NCBI RefSeq assembly: GCF_005239095.1
Contig: NZ_SZUA01000003.1
Coordinates: 1-64,000 of the forward strand
Source of the DNA: Luteimonas gilva
GTDB lineage: Bacteria > Pseudomonadota > Gammaproteobacteria > Xanthomonadales > Xanthomonadaceae
DNA: 64,000 nucleotides
Direction: 5' to 3'
The notes below the pieces were generated by a model. That model was not told the DNA's origin. It was given only the letters and a program-made list of their open reading frames with translations, and ran no database searches. The position numbers and the translations under genes are program-made. Below, one piece after another: positions 27,960-36,855 of the stretch; the stretch's first letter is position 1; the number at the start of each line of letters is the position of its first letter.

Positions 27960-28694
27960 ATGTCTTCCGATACTCCTTTTCTGATCGTCGAGACCGGCCA
28001 GCCGGTGGCGTCGATGCGCCGCCATGGCGGCTTTCCGCACTGGATCCGCGTCGCCGCCGGCTTGCGCGCCGACGAAGCGGTGGTGGCCCGGGTCGAACAG
28101 GGCGACGAACTGCCGCAACGCGAAGGTTTCGCCGGCGTCATCGTCACCGGTTCGGGCGCGATGGTCACCGAGCGCCGCGACTGGAGCGAACGCAGCGCGC
28201 AGTGGCTGCGCGAGGCCGCGCACGCCGGCGTGCCGCTGTTCGGCATCTGCTACGGCCATCAGCTGCTGGCGCACGCGCTGGGCGGCGAAGTCGGCGACCA
28301 TCCGGCCGGGCGCGAGATGGGCACGATCGGCCTGGAACTGCATCCACCGGCCGCGGACGATCCGCTGTTCGCCGGTTTGCCCGAGCGTTTCCCGGCCCAA
28401 GCCACGCATCTGCAGACGGTGTTGCGCGCGCCCGAGGGCGCGACCGTGCTGGCCAAGTCGGTGCACGACGCCTGCCACGCCTTCCGTTGGGGCGATCGCG
28501 TCTGGGGCGTGCAGTTCCATCCCGAATTCAGCGCCGCGCACATGCGCGGCTACGTGCGCGCGCGGCGCGAGGCGTTGGTCCAAGAAGGCCGCGACTGGCG
28601 CGCGGTGTCGGCGAACGTGACCGCGGCGCCGCAGGCGCGGCGCGTGCTGCGGCGTTTCGTCAAGCACGCGCGCAGCGGTTTCCGCGGCCGCTGA
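27960..28694 (+). CDS. Class I glutamine amidotransferase
   Basis: A 244-residue stand-alone GATase1 domain of the GMP-synthase-like type, with nucleophile cysteine in LFGICYGHQLLA (near residue 101) and the His-Glu pair in GVQFHPEFS. Such proteins hydrolyse glutamine, gamma-glutamyl compounds or act on other amides; the substrate is not evident. The start is the ATG at 27960. It diverges from glyQ. Confidence 0.88.
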   Translation: MSSDTPFLIVETGQPVASMRRHGGFPHWIRVAAGLRADEAVVARVEQGDELPQREGFAGVIVTGSGAMVTERRDWSERSAQWLREAAHAGVPLFGICYGHQLLAHALGGEVGDHPAGREMGTIGLELHPPAADDPLFAGLPERFPAQATHLQTVLRAPEGATVLAKSVHDACHAFRWGDRVWGVQFHPEFSAAHMRGYVRARREALVQEGRDWRAVSANVTAAPQARRVLRRFVKHARSGFRGR

Positions 28695-28750
28695 TACCAT
28701 CGGCAGTATGACGCGCGACTCGCTCGCGTTCGAAGGGATAAGGAAACGAC

Positions 28751-29671
28751 ATGCAGACGCGTGCGATGGGACCCGGGGCCGGCTGGCGCTGGCTGATGCA
28801 AGGGATCAATCTGGGCCGTAACAATCCGCGCGCGGTGTTCGGCGGCGCGGCGCTGCTGATCGCCGTGGTGTTGGTGCCGACGGTGATCCAGCTGATATTG
28901 CAGGTGGGCCTGAAGCTCGACAGCGAGGGCCTGATGTTCGCTCTGGGCGCTTTCAGCCTGCTGTATTCGGTGCTGGTCGTGATGCCCTTGATCGGCGGCA
29001 TGCTGCGGGTGATCCACGCCAGCGAAAGCGGCCGCGAAACGCGGGCCGCCGCGATCTTCGACGTGTTCAAATCCGGTCAGGGCTACGTCCGGATCGTGGC
29101 GGTCTCGATCGCGCTGGCGGCGCTGGCGACGGTGGTGATCGGCCTGATCTTCGCGTTCCTCGGTCCCGGCGTGGCGGAGTGGTACACGCAGGCGGTCATC
29201 GCCAGCCAAAACCTGAAACCGGGCGCCGCTGCGCCGAATCTGCCGCCGTTGCCTGACGGCATCGGCGCGGTGGTCGGCCTGATCATCCTGTTCGGATTGT
29301 TCATGCAGGGCTTGCACGCGGTCGCCTTCGGCCAGATCGCGCTGACCGACCGCAGCGTTCCCGGCGCGCTGGGCGACGGCTTCATGGGCGCTTTGAAAAA
29401 CCTGTTGCCGCTGCTGGTGTTGCTGGTGGCCTTCGCGGTGGCCGCCATGCTGGCGCTGGTGCTGCTGGTGCTGCTGGGCGGATTGTTGGGCGCGATCGGT
29501 TCGCTGGTCCATCCGGCCCTGGGCGAGGCGCTGGCCGCTCCGCTTTCTCTCGCCTTTCTGTTGATCCTGTACGTGGTCGTCTTCGGCGTGATGTACCACC
29601 TATGGCGCGACGTGACCGGTGCGGGCGGTTCGGCGCCGCCGGCGGATCGGAGCGGCGAAATCGAGGCCTAA
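28751..29671 (+). CDS. BPSS1780-like polytopic membrane protein
   Basis: A 306-residue inner-membrane protein with about six spans in paired blocks, matching the BPSS1780 family pattern (GPGAGWRWLMQGINLGRNNPRAVF at the N-terminus, HAVAFGQIALTDRSVPGALGDG later). The family is unannotated functionally. GGATAAGG precedes the ATG. It lies downstream of the amidotransferase gene in the same direction, 57 bases away, and converges with the RDD gene. Confidence 0.75.
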   Translation: MQTRAMGPGAGWRWLMQGINLGRNNPRAVFGGAALLIAVVLVPTVIQLILQVGLKLDSEGLMFALGAFSLLYSVLVVMPLIGGMLRVIHASESGRETRAAAIFDVFKSGQGYVRIVAVSIALAALATVVIGLIFAFLGPGVAEWYTQAVIASQNLKPGAAAPNLPPLPDGIGAVVGLIILFGLFMQGLHAVAFGQIALTDRSVPGALGDGFMGALKNLLPLLVLLVAFAVAAMLALVLLVLLGGLLGAIGSLVHPALGEALAAPLSLAFLLILYVVVFGVMYHLWRDVTGAGGSAPPADRSGEIEA

Positions 29672-29686
29672 CGCGCCGCGATTCCG

Positions 29687-30376
29687 TTATTGCAGCAATG
29701 CGTTATCGACCGACGCCTGCATGGCGCTGAGCAAAGTGAGATAGAGCCAAGCGCAAGCGGCTATCGCGGCGACGATCTGCAGCCCTAGCCATAACTTCGC
29801 CCAGCCCGGCATGCTCCCGTCTTTCGCCAGTACCCGCGTGCCGGCAATCAGATCGTGTAGCGCACGCTTTTGCGGCGTCCATGCCGCCAACGCATGGCCC
29901 AGGTTGAGCGTGAGCCAGGACAGCGCGCCGGCGGCATGGCGCAGCGCCGTGCGCGGCCAGGACATGCTTTCGCCGTCCAGCCCGGCCGCGCGCAGGCCCA
30001 GCGCGCGTTTGCCGGGCGTGGCCTGCCAAGCCGAGCCTTCGAAAGCGATCCAATAGATCGCGGCGAAGACGGCGAACCAGGCGACGGGCGTCGCCGCCAG
30101 CGCGTACGTGCCGGCCGCGACGCCGCGGATCGCTTCGCGCACGTCGGAGTCCGCAGTGAGCCGATGCGCCAGCGCGACCGGATCGCCGCCTTCCATCAGC
30201 ATGTCGACCATCCGCTGCGCGACCTGGTCCGACAAAGCGACGGTCGAATCCAACAGCGCGCGAGCCTGGGTCCGGATCCGCTCCGCGCTCAGCAGCCACA
30301 CCGGCAGCGCGAGGATCGCCGCATCCAGCGACCAGGCCGCATAGCGCTTCCAGAACCCGGCGGGAACCTCAGCCAT
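29687..30376 (-). CDS. RDD-family membrane protein
   Basis: A 229-residue membrane protein with the RDD pattern: an N-terminal span entered by FWKRYAAWSLDAAILALP (the Arg and Asp that name the family), a middle span with WQATPGKRALGLRA, and QKRALHDLIAGTRVL. RDD proteins have been proposed as small transporters; the role here is unknown. Two ATGs are possible (30376 or 30385); both overlap the tatC stop, so the gene is the last of a tatABC-RDD operon. Confidence 0.82.
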   Translation of the reverse strand: MAEVPAGFWKRYAAWSLDAAILALPVWLLSAERIRTQARALLDSTVALSDQVAQRMVDMLMEGGDPVALAHRLTADSDVREAIRGVAAGTYALAATPVAWFAVFAAIYWIAFEGSAWQATPGKRALGLRAAGLDGESMSWPRTALRHAAGALSWLTLNLGHALAAWTPQKRALHDLIAGTRVLAKDGSMPGWAKLWLGLQIVAAIAACAWLYLTLLSAMQASVDNALLQ

Positions 30377-31130
30377 CGCCGGCATCGGCCGGCTCGCCGC
30401 TGTTGCGCGGCGCGACGAAGCGCGCGGCGAAGATGCCGGCTTCGTACAGCAGCATCATCGGGATCGCCAGCAGCAGCTGCGAGACGACGTCGGGCGGAGT
30501 GATGACAGCCGCGATCACGAAGATGCCGACGATCGCGTAGCCGCGCCATTCGCGCAGCTGCGCCGGCGTCACCCAGCCCAGCAGCACCAGGATCACCAGC
30601 GCCACCGGCAATTCGAAACTGGCGCCGAAGGCCAGGAAGATGACCAGCACGAAATCCAGATAGGCGTTGATGTCGGTCATCATCGCCACGCCCGACGGCG
30701 TCACCTTGTTGAGGAAGGTGAACACCGCCGGCAGCACGATGAAATAGGCGAAGGCGCAGCCGATGTAGAACAGCACCAGCGCCGACGCCAGCAGCGGCAT
30801 CGCGAGCTTCTTCTCGCGCCGGTACAGGCCGGGCGCGACGAAGGCCCACAATTGGTAGAGCAGCCAAGGCATCGCGCCGACCAGGGCGACGAAGAACGCC
30901 AGCTTCAACGGCGCGAAGAACGGCGAAGCGACTTCGATCGCGATCAGCTGGCCGCCCTTGGGCAGCTTGTCCAGCAGCGGTTGCGCCAGCCAGCCGTACA
31001 GGCGGTTGGCGAACGGCAGCAGGCAGACGAACACCAGCAGCAGGCCGACCACCGCGCGCAGCAAGCGCGCCCGCAGTTCGATCAGGTGATCGAGCAGGCG
31101 GCCTTGGACTTCGTCGTCAGCGGACTGCAT
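30369..31130 (-). CDS. tatC: Sec-independent protein translocase TatC
   Basis: A 253-residue six-span protein and the receptor of the twin-arginine translocase, which exports folded proteins. Signatures: LLDHLIELRARLLRAVVG at the N-terminus, AFVAPGLYRREKK, and the loop with VTPSGVAMMTDINAYLDFVL and FGASFELPVAL. It overlaps tatB by 14 bases. Confidence 0.97.
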   Translation of the reverse strand: MQSADDEVQGRLLDHLIELRARLLRAVVGLLLVFVCLLPFANRLYGWLAQPLLDKLPKGGQLIAIEVASPFFAPLKLAFFVALVGAMPWLLYQLWAFVAPGLYRREKKLAMPLLASALVLFYIGCAFAYFIVLPAVFTFLNKVTPSGVAMMTDINAYLDFVLVIFLAFGASFELPVALVILVLLGWVTPAQLREWRGYAIVGIFVIAAVITPPDVVSQLLLAIPMMLLYEAGIFAARFVAPRNSGEPADAGDG

Positions 31131-31479
31131 CGTCGTCGCGGCTCGGCGTGGGGGAGGGCGTTTCCGCAGGCCCTTCGATGGGCGGCGTCGCGTCGGGATC
31201 GCCGGGCATGCGTTCGAAATCGTGGCGGATGCGTTCGCCTTGATCGCGCAAATCCTGATCGGCCTGCCGCATCAGCTCGCGCGTGTCCTGCAGATTGCGC
31301 TTGAGTTCTTCGTGGGCCAGATCGCGTTCGAGTTCGTCCTTCACCGAATTCCATTGCGCGCGCGCGCGCCGCACCCACAGGCCGGCGAAACGCGCGGCCT
31401 TGGGCAGGCGCTCGGGGCCGAGCACGATCAGCGCGACCACGGCGATGATCAGCAGCTCGCTGAAGCCGATGTCGAACAT
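31117..31479 (-). CDS. tatB: Sec-independent protein translocase TatB
   Basis: A 120-residue protein with one N-terminal span followed by an amphipathic helix, typical of TatB: MFDIGFSELLIIAVVALIVL, then GPERLPKAARFAGLWVRR. The tail is acidic and Pro-rich. It binds TatC to receive twin-arginine substrates. It lies between tatA and tatC, 29 bases after tatA. Confidence 0.96.
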   Translation of the reverse strand: MFDIGFSELLIIAVVALIVLGPERLPKAARFAGLWVRRARAQWNSVKDELERDLAHEELKRNLQDTRELMRQADQDLRDQGERIRHDFERMPGDPDATPPIEGPAETPSPTPSRDDDAVR

Positions 31480-31508
31480 GGCCGGGAACTACCGCGGTGC
31501 GCGGGCGC

Positions 31509-31754
31509 TCAGCGCGCCGCGTCGTCGTCGTTGCGCTGGGAGGCGGACGAACGTTCGTCGCGCGCCTGGTCGTCGCGCCGGGACTCGTCGCCGAGCTTGG
31601 CCGGCGGACCCTTGTCGTCGTCGCTCATGCCTTGCTTGAAGCCCTTCACGGCTTCGCCCACGTCCTTGCCGACGTTCTTCAGGCGCTTGGTGCCGAATAC
31701 CAGCACCACGATCACGAGCACGATCACCCAGTGCCAAATACTGAGACCACCCAT
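31509..31754 (-). CDS. tatA: Sec-independent protein translocase TatA
   Basis: An 81-residue pore-forming subunit: one span ([18 protein letters not shown]), the FGTKRL hinge, an amphipathic helix [15 protein letters not shown] and a charged acidic tail. It forms oligomers around the TatBC-bound substrate. It is the first gene of the tat operon. Confidence 0.96.
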   Translation of the reverse strand: MGGLSIWHWVIVLVIVVLVFGTKRLKNVGKDVGEAVKGFKQGMSDDDKGPPAKLGDESRRDDQARDERSSASQRNDDDAAR

Positions 31755-31825
31755 CGGAAACTCGCCGTCAGTCAGTTACGGGCGAACAGGATAGCGCAGA
31801 CCGTGTTACGGCCGCAGGGCGACGG

Positions 31826-32713
31826 TCACGGCTTGGCCGGCGCAGGCGCTTCCGCCGGCAGGGCTTCGGTGCGCACTTCGCCGGCCTGCACGGGCTCGAA
31901 CGAGGACGGCTGCGGTTCCGCGCCCGCAGGCTGAACAGCGGCCGGAGCTGCTGCCGCAGACGCGGCGGGAGCCAGGCTGCGCGCCGGCGCGGCGGCGGTT
32001 TGGACGCCATCGGTGCCGCGACGGGCGCGGGCGCTGGCGGTGGCTTCTTCCAGGCCGTCGCGGAAATCGACGATGGCGTTGTTCGCCACCGGCCGCTCGG
32101 TGCGGCCTTCGAAGATCATCCGCGGCGTGGTGCCGTTGCCGTAGACGGTTTGGTTGGCGGCGTTGTCCATCGACAGCACCGCGCCGTCCAGCGCGACGCC
32201 GGCGAACAAGCCGCGGGCGCGCGACCAGGACCAGATTTCCGCCTTCAATTCGCCGTCGGTGGCGGTAGCCGCGTTGCGACCGAGCGGACCGGCGGCGACG
32301 CCGGCATCGGCGCCGAGGGTGAACTTGCCGTTGACGATCGATTCCAGGCCTCGGTCGCTGCGGAACACCAGCACCACGTCGGCCGATTGCACGCCGGCCT
32401 GGAAGCCGATGCTGCCGCCGGTGAGGGTGATATAGGCGGGATTGGACCAGGTGCCGTCGGGATTCTTCACCGACAGCACGCCGTGGCCGCGGCGGCCGCC
32501 GATCACCAGGCCGGCCTTGATCGTGTCGGGGATCACCGCGATCGCGCGCGCCTCGTCGAGCAGCTTGTCGGGGATGGCGGATTCGGGAATCGCCTGGATT
32601 TCGGTCAGCACGCGCAACGCATCGCGCGCTTTCTGCTCTTCGGTCGCGGCGAAGGCCAGCGTGGGCGCCAAGCAGGCGGCGATCAGGATCAGGGCGCGGG
32701 TCAAGCGGGTCAT
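31826..32713 (-). CDS. SYLF (YSC84) domain exported protein
   Basis: A 295-residue exported protein. A signal peptide (ALILIAACLAPTLAFA) precedes the lipid-binding SYLF/YSC84 domain, about residues 35-225: KLLDEARAIAVIPDTIKAG, GGRRGHGVLSVKN, TLGADAGVAAGPLG, IWSWSRARGLFAGVALDGA. The last 70 residues are Ala/Pro/Glu-rich and likely disordered. These proteins bind phosphoinositide-like or membrane lipids in eukaryotes; bacterial roles are unclear. Confidence 0.88.
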   Translation of the reverse strand: MTRLTRALILIAACLAPTLAFAATEEQKARDALRVLTEIQAIPESAIPDKLLDEARAIAVIPDTIKAGLVIGGRRGHGVLSVKNPDGTWSNPAYITLTGGSIGFQAGVQSADVVLVFRSDRGLESIVNGKFTLGADAGVAAGPLGRNAATATDGELKAEIWSWSRARGLFAGVALDGAVLSMDNAANQTVYGNGTTPRMIFEGRTERPVANNAIVDFRDGLEEATASARARRGTDGVQTAAAPARSLAPAASAAAAPAAVQPAGAEPQPSSFEPVQAGEVRTEALPAEAPAPAKP

Positions 32714-32827
32714 GGGGGCTCCGGGGCGAGCGGCGAACGTAAGTTAAGACCGCGAAATACAGCTCGAGTTCAGCCTAGTCTGGCGGGGATGAATCGCATC
32801 TGAGTTGGCGCCGGGTCGATTCGCTTT

Positions 32828-32905
32828 GCGATGCCGGTTCAACGCATCGCTGCGCTCCACCCGGGCTACGGTGGTTTGGCCTGCGACGCTGCGCGGGCTA
32901 CGATG
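32828..32905. repeat. Intergenic repeat fragment upstream of hemH
   Basis: CAACGCATCGCTGCGCTCCA followed by CCCGGGCTACGGT and a diverged second GCGCGGGCTACGATG resemble a short repeat of this bacterial family. It extends the open frame upstream of hemH but is unlikely to be coding. Confidence 0.5.
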
Positions 32906-32929
32906 CGCGGCCCGCAGCCAGCGCTTCGC

Positions 32930-33889
32930 ATGCCAGCCTCTCCTCCCGCCCTCATCTTGGTCAATCTCGGCACGCCCGAGGCGCCGACGCCGCGCGCGGT
33001 GCGGCGTTTTCTGGCCGAATTCCTGCACGACCGCCGCGTCGTGCAGCTGACTCGGTGGCTGTGGTGCCCGGTGCTGCATTTCGCGATCCTGCCGCTGCGC
33101 GGGCCGCGCGTGGCGGAGAAGTACGCGAAGATCTGGATGGAAGGCGGTTCGCCGCTGGCGGTGTACACGCAGCGCTTGGCGCAGGCGGTGCAGGCGCGCC
33201 AGCCGCAGCGGCGCGTCGTGCATGCGATGCGCTACGGCGGCCCGTCGATCGCCGAAGTTCTGGCCGGCCTGCGCGCCGAAGGCATCGAGCGCGCGACCGT
33301 GCTGCCGCTGTATCCGCAGTATTCGACCACCACCACCGGATCTGTGGCCGATGCGCTGGCCGCGGCGGGAGCCGGGCTCGAGCTGCGCACGATCGAGGAT
33401 TACGCCACCGACGCCGGCTGGGTGTCCGCGGTCGCCGCATCGATCCGCGCGCATCGCGCCGCACAGGGCAGCGGCCGCCATCTGCTGTTCTCGTTCCACG
33501 GCTTGCCGCAGCGCTTGGCCGATCAGGGCGATCCTTATCCGCAGCGTTGCGAAGACAGCGCGCGCGCCATCGCCGCGGCCTTGCGCCTCGCCGACGACGA
33601 GTGGAGCCTGAGCTATCAATCGCGGTTCGGCCGCGAACGCTGGCTGGAGCCGGCGACGGTATCGGTGCTGGACGATTTGGCCGCGCGCGGCGTCGACGCC
33701 GTCGACGTGGTCTGCCCCGGCTTCGCGGTCGATTGCCTGGAAACGCTGGAGGAAGTGGCGATCATGCTGGCCGCGCGCTTCGCCGAACGCGGCGGCCGGC
33801 TGAGCTACATCCCCTGTTTGAACGACGCGCCGGCGCACGCCGATGCGCTCGCCGCGCTGGCCGAACGCGAGGATTGGGCCGATGCGTGA
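32930..33889 (+). CDS. hemH: Ferrochelatase
   Basis: A 319-residue enzyme that inserts iron into protoporphyrin IX as the last step of heme synthesis. Signatures: LVNLGTPEAPTPRAVRRFL at the N-terminus, MRYGGPSIAEVL, LPLYPQYSTTTTGS, the metal-binding His in LLFSFHGLPQR, and the acidic helix CPGFAVDCLETLEEV. I chose the ATG at 32930 so that the protein begins just before the LVNLGTP block; an upstream start would add repeat-derived residues. Its stop overlaps the next gene. Confidence 0.95.
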   Translation: MPASPPALILVNLGTPEAPTPRAVRRFLAEFLHDRRVVQLTRWLWCPVLHFAILPLRGPRVAEKYAKIWMEGGSPLAVYTQRLAQAVQARQPQRRVVHAMRYGGPSIAEVLAGLRAEGIERATVLPLYPQYSTTTTGSVADALAAAGAGLELRTIEDYATDAGWVSAVAASIRAHRAAQGSGRHLLFSFHGLPQRLADQGDPYPQRCEDSARAIAAALRLADDEWSLSYQSRFGRERWLEPATVSVLDDLAARGVDAVDVVCPGFAVDCLETLEEVAIMLAARFAERGGRLSYIPCLNDAPAHADALAALAEREDWADA

Positions 33890-34724
33890 GTTCGCGCTGC
33901 AAACCCGGGCGGGCAAGATCGCCGGTCTGCGCAACGGCCGCGAGGGCGCGCCGCGGGTGCTCGCGCTGCACGGCTGGCTGGACAACGCCGCGAGTTTCGT
34001 GCCGCTGGCGCCGTATCTGGACGACGTGGATCTGGTCGCGATCGATCTGCCCGGCCACGGCCGTTCCGCGCATCTGGACGCAGGCGCCGACTATTCGTTC
34101 GCCTATGCGCTGCATTCGGTGCTGGACGCGGCCGACGCGCTCGGCTGGGACCGCTTCGCATTGCTCGGGCATTCGATGGGCGCGGGCATCGGCAGCCTGG
34201 TCGCGGCCGGTTGCCCGCAGCGGATCGAACGCGGCGTGTTCATCGAAGCGCTCGGCGCTTTGGCGGAAGTGCCCGAACGCACGGTCGAGCGCATGCGCGA
34301 AGCGGTCGCGGCCACGCGCGCGTTGCCGGGCAAGAAATTGCGGGTGTTTCCGGATCTGGCGCCGGCGATCCAGGCGCGGATGAAGGCGAACGCGCTGAGC
34401 GAACCGGTGGCGCGGCTGCTGGTCGAGCGCGGCACCGTCGCGGTCGAAGGCGGTTACGTGTGGTCCAGCGATCCGCGCCTCACGCTGCCGACCATGACCC
34501 GGATGACCGAACCGCAGATCCGCAATCTGGTCGCCGGCATCGAATGTCCGGCGAAAGCGATCTTCGCCGACCCGGCGCAGCCTTATCTGCCCGATCCGCT
34601 GCGCCGCGAACGCGTCGCGCTGATGCCGCGCGGCGAATTGGCCGTGCTGTCCGGCGGCCACCATCTGCATATGGAGCAGCCGCAGGACGTGGCGGCGGCG
34701 ATCGGGGATTTCTTCCTGCGCTGA
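33882..34724 (+). CDS. Alpha/beta hydrolase
   Basis: A 280-residue alpha/beta hydrolase: LALHGWLDNAASF (oxyanion loop), nucleophile elbow LLGHSMGAGIG, and catalytic His in LSGGHHLHMEQP; the acid is probably in the strand AIFADPAQPY. The start overlaps the hemH stop by eight bases (ATGCGTGA), so it is co-translated with hemH. Substrate unknown; no signal peptide, so cytoplasmic. Confidence 0.9.
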   Translation: MREFALQTRAGKIAGLRNGREGAPRVLALHGWLDNAASFVPLAPYLDDVDLVAIDLPGHGRSAHLDAGADYSFAYALHSVLDAADALGWDRFALLGHSMGAGIGSLVAAGCPQRIERGVFIEALGALAEVPERTVERMREAVAATRALPGKKLRVFPDLAPAIQARMKANALSEPVARLLVERGTVAVEGGYVWSSDPRLTLPTMTRMTEPQIRNLVAGIECPAKAIFADPAQPYLPDPLRRERVALMPRGELAVLSGGHHLHMEQPQDVAAAIGDFFLR

Positions 34725-34755
34725 TCGGCGCTTGCGCGAACCTTCTTGTACGCGC

Positions 34756-35532
34756 TCAGCCGGACAGCAGCGTGCGCAGTCCCGCCTTCAAGCGCCGTCC
34801 CTCGGCATGGAAATAGTCGCGCTCGTCGCGCCAGCGCGGGAAGCGCGCTTCGACTTCGCGCCAGAACGCGCGCGAATGGTCCGGGCGGATCAAGTGGCAG
34901 AGCTCGTGCACCAGCACGTATTCGAAGGCGGAAGGGCGGGCCAGCACCAGGGCCAGATCGAGCGCGACCGCGTCGTCCGGGCTCAGCGAGCCCCACTGCG
35001 AGGACATCACCTTCAATTGCACGCGCAGCGGCGGGCGCGGCAGCGTGGGCAGGTAATGCGGCAGCCAACGGCCGAGATCGGCGCGCGCCTGGGCTTCGTA
35101 GAAATCGCGCACCGCGCGCCGCATCGCCGGCTCGCCGGCGCGCGCGGGCAAGTCGAAGCGCAGGCCGTCGCCGTCTTCCTGCAAGCGCGCATAGCGGCCT
35201 TCGCCCCAGCGCAGCGGCAGCGATGCGCCGCGCAGCGGCAGCGCGGCGGTTTTCCCGCGGACCAGATGCGGCAGCGATTCCATCGCGAAATGATCGATCT
35301 GCCGCGCCAGCCAGTCGCGATGCTCGGCGACGAAACGGTCGCCCGACACCAGGCTGGCGCGCACGGGCAGGCTCAAGCGCGCGCCGCGCTCGTCCACGGA
35401 CAAGCGCAGGCGCCGCGCGCGCGGATCGCGCACGCGCAGGATCTCGACGTTGCGGCCGTCGGCCAATTGGAACGACAGGACGTCGCGCGTCGGCCGGGGC
35501 TTCGGTGCGATCAGGCGGAACGCGGAGGGCAT
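34756..35532 (-). CDS. YgjP-like M48-type metalloprotease domain protein
   Basis: A 258-residue DUF45/YgjP-family protein. The zinc motif is EYVLVHELCHLIRPDHSRAF (HExxH and a third His), preceded by the family block VMSSQWGSLSPDDAVALDL. The N-terminal half is a beta domain (VEILRVRDPRARRLRLSVD). I chose the ATG at 35532, ten codons inside the longest frame, because the longer one reaches a repeat; neither has a strong ribosome site. Confidence 0.85.
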   Translation of the reverse strand: MPSAFRLIAPKPRPTRDVLSFQLADGRNVEILRVRDPRARRLRLSVDERGARLSLPVRASLVSGDRFVAEHRDWLARQIDHFAMESLPHLVRGKTAALPLRGASLPLRWGEGRYARLQEDGDGLRFDLPARAGEPAMRRAVRDFYEAQARADLGRWLPHYLPTLPRPPLRVQLKVMSSQWGSLSPDDAVALDLALVLARPSAFEYVLVHELCHLIRPDHSRAFWREVEARFPRWRDERDYFHAEGRRLKAGLRTLLSG

Positions 35533-35561
35533 GGCGATATCGTAACTCGCAGGATGTTGCA

Positions 35562-35640
35562 TGTGGGAGCGGCTTCAGCCGCGAGCTTTGTCCTCTGCGC
35601 TCGACGGCGAGAGTTCGCGGCTGAAGCCGCGCCACAACAA
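35562..35640. repeat. Palindromic intergenic repeat, family A (copy 2)
   Basis: GGGAGCGGCTTCAGCCGCGA at the left and TTCGCGGCTGAAGCCGCGCC at the right, spacer about 35 bases. Same layout as the element at 21-105, directly upstream of the metalloprotease gene. Confidence 0.85.
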
Positions 35641-35650
35641 GCCGGTGAAC

Positions 35651-35774
35651 GTTGCCCCCTTTGAAAAAGGGGGCGAATCGCCGCAGGCGATGGGGATTTG
35701 CTTTTGCTGGTGCTTATGCATGCAAAGCAAAAGCAAATCCCCCTTGATCCCCCTTTTTCAAAGGAGGGAAACAG
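35651..35774. repeat. MITE-like inverted repeat, family B (copy 1)
   Basis: Outer arms GCCCCCTTTGAAAAAGGGGG and its partner at 35741-35768, inner arms GGGGATTTGCTTTTGC and GCAAAAGCAAATCCCCC. It has a conserved core GCGAATCGCCGCAGGCGATG. A second copy (58448-58576) lies inside the T3SS locus. No open frame fits inside. Confidence 0.85.
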
Positions 35775-35783
35775 CAAAGGCGT

Positions 35784-36689
35784 TCAGCTTTCGGCGCGGC
35801 TCAGTTTCAGCGCCGGCTCCAGCACCGCGAACAGCCGCTTCAGCTCGCCGGCCATCAGCGCGAAGCGCGCATCCAACTCGGCGCGCACGTCCTCGCGCTC
35901 GGTGCTTTCCAGCTGATCGACCGCGCCGTCGAGGAACTTCAGCTTGCGGATCACCAGATCCTCGCCGAGCACGAACGAGACGTGGTCGTCCAAGGTCAAC
36001 GCCAATCGGGTGACCTGCTTGCCGGCCTCCAGATGCTTGGCGATTTCGTCGCCCTGCAATTCCTGGTGCTGGCATTTGACGATCGCGCCGTGTTCGGCGG
36101 CGTCCTTCAGCTCGCATTCGTCGCCGAGCGAGAGTCCGTCCGGCAGGCGTTCGCCAGCGATCCAGCCGGTCAGCACGCTGCGCGGCGCGACCTCCGCGTT
36201 CAGCGGCAGGGCGGGAAAACTGCCTAGCGCGTGGCGGATCTCGGACACCACCGCCTCGGCGTTCTTGCGCGAAGAGGTGTCGACGACGCACAGGCCGTGC
36301 TCCAGATCCAGCATCGCGTCGGTGCGCGTGGGCCGCACGAAGGCGCGAGGCAGCAATTCGGCAACCAAGTCCTCCTTCAGCCGCTTGCGCGCGCGGCCGC
36401 CGAGCTTGCGGCCTTCCTTCTCTTCGATTTCGGCCAGCTTCTTGCCGAGCAGATCGTTCACCACCGCCGAGGGCAGCAATTTGTCCTCGCCGCCGACGGT
36501 CAGCCAGATCGCATCGTCGATGCGGTGCGACAGCGCCTCGGCGTCGCGGCCGAACGGCGAGACGAAGCCACGCGAGGACAGGTCCATCGGACCGACGGGC
36601 TTGAGCTGCACGTCGGCCAGGTGCGTGTCCAATTCGGACAAGTCGAGCGAAGCGGGGAAGCGGAACAGGGTGAGGTTTCTGAAGAACAT
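35784..36689 (-). CDS. rdgC: Recombination-associated protein RdgC
   Basis: A 301-residue nucleoid-associated DNA-binding protein that forms a ring around duplex DNA and limits RecA. Signatures: MFFRNLTLFRFP at the N-terminus, GFVSPFGRDAEALSH, LLGKKLAEIEEKEGRKLGGR and the C-terminal FLDGAVDQLES block. Length is typical. Repeats flank it on both sides. Confidence 0.95.
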   Translation of the reverse strand: MFFRNLTLFRFPASLDLSELDTHLADVQLKPVGPMDLSSRGFVSPFGRDAEALSHRIDDAIWLTVGGEDKLLPSAVVNDLLGKKLAEIEEKEGRKLGGRARKRLKEDLVAELLPRAFVRPTRTDAMLDLEHGLCVVDTSSRKNAEAVVSEIRHALGSFPALPLNAEVAPRSVLTGWIAGERLPDGLSLGDECELKDAAEHGAIVKCQHQELQGDEIAKHLEAGKQVTRLALTLDDHVSFVLGEDLVIRKLKFLDGAVDQLESTEREDVRAELDARFALMAGELKRLFAVLEPALKLSRAES

Positions 36690-36709
36690 TGAAGGTCCGG
36701 GTTGAATTT

Positions 36710-36786
36710 TGTGGGAGCGGCTTCAGCCGCGAGCTTTTCGGCCGCGACCTGAAAGAAATAGCTCGCGGCTGAAGCCGCTCCCACAG
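36710..36786. repeat. Palindromic intergenic repeat, family A (copy 3)
   Basis: GGAGCGGCTTCAGCCGCGAG and its exact complement flank a 30-base spacer containing GGCCGCGACCTGAAAG. It is the best preserved of the four copies. Confidence 0.88.
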
Positions 36787-36809
36787 AAAGCGAGAGCTAA
36801 AATCGCTGG

Positions 36810-36829
36810 ATTCCCGCTTTCGCGGGAAT
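36810..36829. repeat. ATTCCCGC hairpin, family E (copy 1)
   Basis: ATTCCCGC-TTTC-GCGGGAAT forms an eight-base stem 27 bases downstream of the ttcA stop codon. A diverged copy lies near 57308. It may serve as a terminator for ttcA. Confidence 0.7.
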
Positions 36830-36855
36830 GAAGGCCCGAGACGGGAGGCATCGGA

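Noticed and set aside
32831-32929. An upstream start for hemH giving 33 extra residues
   Set aside because: The added part is encoded by a repeat and lies before the conserved N-terminal strand.
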